From assembly GCF_000003815.2 (NCBI RefSeq), contig NC_049979.1, positions 29,789,897 through 29,853,896 on the forward strand: 64,000 bases of DNA, read 5' to 3'. The notes beneath the pieces are model-generated. The model saw only the letters and a program-made list of their open reading frames with translations. It did not search any database and was not told the origin of the DNA. Position 1 is the first letter of the stretch; each line of letters begins with the position of its first letter. Shown piece by piece: positions 57,710 to 64,000 of the stretch. The DNA comes from Branchiostoma floridae (Eukaryota; Chordata; Leptocardii; Amphioxiformes; Branchiostomatidae). A program made the translations under genes and the position numbers.

Positions 57710-59473
57710 TGGTGATATCTGCAGTGTGAAGCAATCAAATGTATATGGAAAACCTGGTGATTATGATCTGCAGTGTGAAGGTCATCACATCTGCAGTGTG
57801 AATATGAACAGATCTACATTATAAAGGTGGTAAGATCTCCAGTGCGATGTAAACAAATCTGTATGGTAAAGGTTATGATATCAGCAGTGTGATGAGAATC
57901 GACCTTCTATTTTAAAGGTTATAACTCCAGTGTGTAGGTAATGAAATCTGTAGGGTTAATGTGGTGAAATCTGTAGTGTCGTGGTGATTAAAGTTCCATG
58001 TAATATATGATGTGCTGTTTCCACAGTCAATTAAATCATCTGCAGTGTGATGGTGATCAAATGTGTATTGCAAAAGTTGTGAGAACTGCAGTGTGAAGGT
58101 GGTGTAAACTGCATGGTAAAGGTGATGACATCTGCAGTGTGAAAGTGGTGAAATCTGCATGGTAAAGGTAGTGAAATATCCAGTGTGAAGTAATGAAGTC
58201 TGCACAGTGAAGGTGATGGCATCTGCAGTGTGAAAGTGGTGAAATCTGCATGGTAAAGGTAGTGAAATATCCAGTGTGAAGTAATGAAGTCTGCACAGTG
58301 AAGGTGATGGCATCTGCAGTGTGAAAGTGGTGAAATCTGCATGGTAAAGGTAGTGAAATATCCAGTGTGAAGTAATGAAGTCTGCACAGTGAAGGTGATG
58401 GCATCTGCAGTGTGAAAGTGGTGAAATCTGCATGGTAAAGGTAGTGAAATATCCAGTGTGAAATAATGAAGTCTGCACAGTGAAGGTGATGGCATCTGCA
58501 GTGTGAAAGTGGTGAAATCTGCATGGTAAAGGTAGTGAAATATCCAGTGTGAAGTAATGAAGTCTGCACAGTGAAGGTGATGGCATCTGCAGTGTGAAAG
58601 TGGTGAAATCTGCATGGTAAAGGTAGTGAAATATCCAGTGTGAAGTAATGAAGTCTGCACAGTGAAGGTCATGGCATCAGCGGTGTGAATCACATCTGCA
58701 TGGTAAACATGGTGTCATCGGCAGTGTGTTGATAATCAAGTTTTTATGTTAAAAGTTTTGACATGTGCAATGTGATAGAAATCTAATTTGCATGGTAAAG
58801 GTGGTGATATCTGCAGTATAAAGGTAATCACATTTGCACGGTAAAGGTGGCATCAAACATGCATGTTAAGCATGCAGATTTGAATACTTAACACTGGAGA
58901 TGTGAGACACTTGAACATGCAGATTTGATGACCATCACACTCCAGATGTCACCACCTTTGGCATGTAGATTTAATCACCTTCGCATTGCAAATATCACCA
59001 CCGTTACCATACAGATTTGATTACCTTTATCCTGCATGTGTCACAACCTGTAAAGATGGTGAGATCTGCAGTATAAAGGTAATCACATTAGCAGGATAAA
59101 AGTGTTGGTATCTGCAGTGTGATGGTAACCAAGTTTGTATGTCAAAGTTATGACATCTTCATTGTGTACTTGATGAAATCTACATGGTATTATAACATTT
59201 ACAGTGTCATAGTAATAATAATTTCATGTTAAAGGTTGCGACATCTTAAGTGTGATGGTAATAAGACCTGCATGCCTAAGGTTGTGACATCGCAGTGTAA
59301 AGGGGGTGATATATGCATGTTAAAGGTTGTCAGATTTGCGGGGTATAAGTAATAAAATTTGAAACGTAAAGGTTGTTGCTTGTTCAGGATAAAGGTAATA
59401 CAATTTGCATGGTAAAGGATAACCTTTAATATAGAAACTTGATTCTCATCACACTGCTGATATCACCGCCTTT
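57710..59473. repeat. Segmental duplication B, satellite in inverse orientation
   Basis: Partner of 52829-54427. The same orientation flip occurs near 58858-58875. Confidence 0.85.
58141..58686. repeat. 91-bp higher-order array, six copies
   Basis: Copies begin at 58141, 58232, 58323, 58414, 58505 and 58596, two more than in the sister array. Confidence 0.92.
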
Positions 59474-61700
59474 GTCATCCAGTACCTTCATACTGTAGAG
59501 GTCACCAGTGACTCACCACCTTTACCATACAAGTTTGTTTACATCGCACTGGAGATGTCACACCTTTCTCATGTACATTTGTTCATATTGACACTGCAGA
59601 TGTGATTACCTTCACACTGCAGATATCACCAGGTTTACTATATAAATTTGATTGCTTCACACTGCAGATATCATCATTAACGTGCAGATGTGACTTTTAC
59701 ATTGCAGATGTTATCAACTTTATCATACAGATTTGATTTCATCACAGTGTACATGTTACAACCTCTTGAGTACAACACAAGACATAGCACACTGTCACCT
59801 TGATGCAAATTTCCGGTAGATACAAGCAGGTCTAACTACTAGTCTGTTTTTGTCGTCAGAAATTGAACTGTTTGTTATGAGAAGAATACTTCGTTTAAAA
59901 TGCAACTGCTGAACTATTACTGACATGTACTATTCTATTACTAGACATCTTTTTTTTTACAGATTTGATAAGACATCTATGATGTCTATAACCTGTTTCA
60001 TGTTGCAATCATTGTCAGTGTGCACTTTCTGTACATTTTGTTTGTGTGTTAAGTGGTTGGGTTTCTGCTGTCTCTCTTATGCAAGAAATTGATGTGCTTT
60101 ACAATTCTTGAATGTTCTGGATGTCTACTTTGTATCAGTAGATATTTCGTGATTGTGTCAATAGATATTCCTCTTGTGTCGGTGAATATTCAGTACTTAT
60201 TAACTGTTGTGTCAGTAGATATGTACTATGTCAGTAAATATCTCGAAGACATTTACTGTGTGGCAGTAGAGGTTGTGAATTGTCTAGTGTGAAAATAATC
60301 AGACTTGAATGTGTACTTTTGTGACATCTGCAGTGTGAACGTGGTGACATCTGCATCTCAAAAGTTATGACATTTGAAGATAATCAAAAAGTGCATGGTA
60401 AAGGTGCAATGTGAAGTGATCAAATTTGCATGGTTAAGCTGGTGTTATCTGCAGTACGATGACCATAAAATCTACATGGAGACTTGGTGACAACTGTAGT
60501 GTGAAGGTGCTGAAATGTGCATGGTTAACATGGTGACGGCTGCAGTGTGAAGGTGGTGAAATGTACAGTCTGTAGGTAATCAAATCTGCATGATGAAGGT
60601 GGTCACTGTGCAGTGTCAAGGTAATAAATCTGCAGTGTTAATGTGCTGACATTTACATAGTAGTCAAATATGCAGTGTGAAGTAATGAAGACTGCACGGT
60701 AAAGGTGATGACATCTGCAGTGTGAAGGTAATCACATCTGGATGACAATCATTCTGACATCTGCAGTGTGATGATAATGAAGTTTTTATGTTAAAAGTTT
60801 TACATCTGCAGTGTGATAGATATCTAATTTGCACGGTAAAGATGGTGACATCTGCAGTATAAAGGTAATCGGATTTGCACGGTAAAGGTGCCATTAAATA
60901 TACATGTTAAAGGTTGGCATACATGCAGTATAAATCTGCATGGTTAAGGTGGTGATATTGCATGCGCAATGGGGTGTGATGGTCATCAAATCTGCATCTT
61001 TCAGTTTCTGACATCTTCAGTGTAGTGATCAATTCTGTATGGTAAAGATGTTGACATCTGCAGAGTAAAAGTGATGATATCTGCAGTGTAATGGTAATCA
61101 AGTTTTTATGTCAAATTTATGATAGAGTCGATTCCGAGTCACCGAGAGGTTTTTTAAACAATATTTGTCATAAGTTTCAACTTTTCTGAGTAAAACAATA
61201 TCTGAGTCACTGAAGTTCTAAATTGTTCAAACAATTGAAAATGAAAGTTTGAACATGTTCGAACCTAGCTACTAGTATATGTGTTGCACACATTGAGAAA
61301 GTAATAATAGAAATATCTCCTTATTTAGAATATAGTTTAGAAACATTTATGTGTTATTAGATATTTCATAATTGTGTGAGTTGATATTCCCCTTGTGTCG
61401 ATGGATATTCTGTAGACTGTTGTGGCAGTACATATGTACTATGTCAGTAAATATTTCGAAGACATCTATCGTGTAGAGGTTTGATATCTCCAGTGTGAAT
61501 ATAATCAGACATGGATGTGTAATGTTGTGACATCTGCAGTGTCCTCCTCCCTCACCTAGTCCCATCCTCAGGAGGGTCGGGGACTATGGTTGTCTCCAGC
61601 ACAAGTCTTCGCCATTCTGCAGTGTGAAGGTGGTGAAATCTGCATGTTTAAGATTGTGACATGTGAAGACAATTAAATCTGCATGGTAAAGGTGGTGACA
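59474..61700. repeat. Degenerate 46-bp satellite, mixed orientation
   Basis: Diverged units of both orientations. A foreign, higher-GC insert (61543-61620, CCTCCCTCACCTAGTCCCAT to TCTTCGCCATTCTGC) resembles a retrotransposon 3' fragment. Frames on the minus strand (60434-60619, 60664-60894) are satellite by-products. Confidence 0.65.
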
Positions 61701-62196
61701 TCTCCAGTGTGAAGATAATTATATCTGTAAGAGAAAGTGTGTCATTGTGTTTTGTCGAAAATGTTATTTATCCACTTCACATCTGTGTTTTCAAAATTTC
61801 TGATGTTTGGTCTTGCCAGTCGCTGTCCTGCTTTTTCTTAGTACATCTTCTCCAGTTTGAAGATGTAATGTCATGGGGTTATTCGATGTACATCTTACGT
61901 TTGTAACATCTGTTAACACTAAGGCTATTCCGTACGTCTCAGGAAGAGGACTTCATAGGACCAATCGATGTCTATATCAATAGATTTTTTGAATGTGAAC
62001 TGTAGTATTTCACTATAGCACATCAAACAAAAACGGTGTTCTACCTTTAACGGTATGTATTTATGCTACATTATTACAAACGAGACATAAAAGTCGAGTA
62101 AGGATAGCTTTATTCATGATCTTTGAAACTTTTATGAACAAACGGTTAAACGGGAAATGATTACCTATTACAAAGAGGTTACATGCTGTTTGTCAT
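61701..62196. other. No gene seen; probable 3' region of the Helentron
   Basis: Non-coding sequence downstream, in the sense of transcription, of the endonuclease frame. I could not define the element terminus. Confidence 0.4.
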
Positions 62197-62814
62197 TTAA
62201 CTGCTTATCATACAATATGTCGCATCGTGATAACTATAGAAAGTTTGTATGACGCCAGAACTAGTATAGCTAGTATATGATGAAATATACATGTGATCTA
62301 TAAGAGTTTCTTGTCTTGTTGTGCTCTTGTGGATTACCTGAGTAAAGTTTTCTCCTTTCATAAAATGAGATATGTCTTTATTTCCTGATGTTGACAAAAC
62401 ATCCTCATTGAAATCACCCACAATAACAGTGAAGTGTCTTTCTATACCAGATATATACTCCAAGATGTTACTTAAGCATGTGATAAAGATACGTTTTGAA
62501 ACATTGGGTGGTCTATAAATATTTATAAGTAAAATATTTTTTAGCTTGATGCTGAGTTTCAGCACTATGATATCTATGTTTGATGTACTGAATGTTTTAC
62601 AAAATGCACAGCTGTAGTCATTACGGACATAAACACACACACCTCCGTAACCTCCTGTTATTGTGTCATCTCTAAACGCAGATATTCTGTCACAACGATG
62701 TACAGAAAAATGTTCTAACCAAATAGATGATGACTGAATATTTTCGAACAACCATGTTTCAGTTAAACATAGCACATCAGCGTCTATAAGACATGTTCCT
62801 TGTAAACAATTCAA
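62197..62814 (-). pseudogene. Helentron C-terminal endonuclease domain (EEP type)
   Basis: This frame continues the helicase frame after a one-base shift: the helicase frame ends NVQGLCNH then TGA (62811-62813) and the next frame starts at 62814. It shows the hallmarks of an apurinic-type endonuclease (exonuclease-endonuclease-phosphatase fold): LCLTETWL with the metal-binding Glu, YGGVCVYVRND, INIYRPP, VIVGDFNED, and TLIDHMY. The final motif is SYHD where SDHD is usual, a possible loss of a catalytic Asp. About 205 codons, full length for the domain. Helicase followed by such an endonuclease is characteristic of Helentron (Helitron2) transposons, a subgroup of rolling-circle elements. Confidence 0.85.
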
Positions 62815-64000
62815 TGATTACATAACCCCTGCACATTATGGTGTACAATTTTTATTTGGTTTCCCATATTGAGAAATGGATTGTACTGAAAATGAAACGT
62901 TTTCATTTCCCTAATGGCTTCTCTTATCTCATGATCACAATAGATACCATTTTCATTAAAATCAGTTATATGTAAACCCCCCAAGTTGCGTACTCTGCTT
63001 AACGCCACGTATGACATTCCAGCAGCAAAAACGTCTTTCATTGAGACAACTATTTCATCCTTTGACATACCCTGAACCTTATGTATTGTTGTCCCATACG
63101 CTAATTTGATAGGAATTTGATACCTTATTATTCTTCTATTACTTTTCAATGTATCTTCGTAACGGTAAATAGCTATGGACCCTGGGGTTACATCTTTTGG
63201 TAGTGATTGCTCAGTTTTTTGCGACATACCGACTTTTGGATCATCAAACAAGACATAGACAATGTCTTTCTTGGCTGCGACATTTAAACTGCCCATGGCA
63301 TGAGTAACATCTATAACCTCAGTATCAATGGCATCACCTCTAGTATTTCTTATCCCAGTAATAGTACCGAATGCACCGTTCACTAAACCCGATTCCACAC
63401 TAATATTCCTGCATAACATTATCCTAGCTCCAATTCCAAGACACACGTTTTTAGGTAAATCCTCGTTGTGATCAATTTTGACAAATGTTCTTGTCAACTT
63501 TCCACTGATAGCATTTTTTTCAAAATCATAAGCTACAAACTCTCTAACATGTGAACACTGAAGATTTAACATTTTCTCATTGTGATCTCTAACTGAACTG
63601 TTTTTTGCAAAAATATGTAGAGCATTTTTTGGATATTTCTCTGATGAAAACTCCACTGATAAAATCCTTGACAACAGTACTTTTTTGTCTTCATCGTTTA
63701 ATGGGATACCTTTTGGTTTCACTCTTAAACGATTAAGCATACATGCAAATGGTATATCCGATTTTTGGCGCATAATTTCCTCAAGTTCAATTACATGAAA
63801 TAACTCATTCCACAATCCTGAAAAGTCTGTTCTCCTACTTTTGTATAAACCAAGTCCTCTGACAGGAGGAAGCTGGTACATGTCCCCAACAGCCAAAACA
63901 CTTTTATTGCCAAATGGGATATCGGTTTGTGTCAGCTGTCTTAATCTGCTATCAATATATGTCATCATTCTCTTATCAATCATAGAAATTTCATCTATAA
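62811..64000 (-). CDS. Helentron Rep/helicase protein, Pif1-like helicase C-terminal part (partial)
   Basis: The minus frame enters from beyond the right edge; the first bases read DEISMIDK, the Walker B motif of superfamily 1B helicases. Then come VLAVGDMYQLPPV (motif III of Pif1), ELEEIMRQ (Pif1-type), GARIMLCRN, the TTIHKVQGMSKDEIVV motif and VALSRVRNLGGLHI (motif VI arginine). The N-terminal Walker A and the Rep (HUH) domain must lie to the right, outside the window. The frame ends at TGA 62811-62813, just after the first residues (HHNVQGL) of a fused endonuclease, so this copy appears to have lost one base at the junction. Role in the family: unwinding DNA during rolling-circle transposition. 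Host or element activity is not shown. Confidence 0.9.
   Translation of the reverse strand, partial: IDEISMIDKRMMTYIDSRLRQLTQTDIPFGNKSVLAVGDMYQLPPVRGLGLYKSRRTDFSGLWNELFHVIELEEIMRQKSDIPFACMLNRLRVKPKGIPLNDEDKKVLLSRILSVEFSSEKYPKNALHIFAKNSSVRDHNEKMLNLQCSHVREFVAYDFEKNAISGKLTRTFVKIDHNEDLPKNVCLGIGARIMLCRNISVESGLVNGAFGTITGIRNTRGDAIDTEVIDVTHAMGSLNVAAKKDIVYVLFDDPKVGMSQKTEQSLPKDVTPGSIAIYRYEDTLKSNRRIIRYQIPIKLAYGTTIHKVQGMSKDEIVVSMKDVFAAGMSYVALSRVRNLGGLHITDFNENGIYCDHEIREAIREMKTFHFQYNPFLNMGNQIKIVHHNVQGLCNH

Noticed and set aside
57912-58693. Minus-strand frames of 170-224 codons with HADFTTFTLQMPSPS-like peptides
   Set aside because: A 91-bp repeat without stops must be open in all three frames and give a 91-residue period. 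There are no splice sites or unique flanking protein.

Overview
This is a eukaryotic (animal) genomic contig. Six runs of N (100 to 712 bases) mark a scaffolded assembly. There are introns with canonical GT/AG sites, a non-LTR retrotransposon, non-autonomous DNA elements of TTAA, hAT and Mutator types, a tRNA-derived SINE pair, and a helicase-plus-endonuclease fragment of Helentron type. The mixture fits an invertebrate deuterostome such as a lancelet (Branchiostoma), but that is an inference from style and not an identified species. There are no bacterial-type operons.

Layout. 0-5 kb: mostly unassigned, with one possible exon (906-1048) and a 5'-truncated LINE with a perfect 13-bp target duplication. 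5-13.6 kb: a degenerate ~78-bp satellite carrying two TTAA-flanked elements. 13.7-23.5 kb: an array of about 20 exon-like modules on the minus strand, built from a 24-bp repeat and flanked by matching splice sites, mostly interrupted by stops. 23.5-32 kb: unassigned sequence with a 1-kb direct duplication, a Mutator-like and a hAT-like miniature element, and a CpG-rich promoter-like patch near 29 kb. 32.5-44.4 kb: the same repeat family, here as a minus-strand gene model that stays open. 45-50.4 kb: diverged copies of its introns, a SINE dimer and a 46-bp satellite. 50.4-52.0 kb: an inverted, decayed copy of the gene's long exon. 52.8-61.7 kb: the 46-bp satellite, with 91-bp higher-order arrays and more miniature elements. 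62.2-64 kb: the C-terminal part of a Helentron Rep/helicase-endonuclease protein running off the right edge.

The most interesting item is the minus-strand gene at 32.5-44.4 kb. Ten exons, each with a plausible acceptor and donor, join with matching intron phases at every junction and leave an uninterrupted reading frame of at least 2,239 codons (no start codon found). The protein is almost entirely repeat: octapeptides of the type MQAGPPRD, and 24-residue units that are themselves three diverged octads. In the two long exons every length change between units keeps the frame, whereas the inverted copy and the 13.7-23.5 kb array carry frame-breaking changes. I do not recognise the protein. Several exons are tandem duplicates of symmetrical phase, so the gene appears to have grown at three scales: octad, 24-mer and whole exon-intron cassette.

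Many other long open frames here are by-products of repeats whose length is a multiple of three, and they are not annotated as genes.
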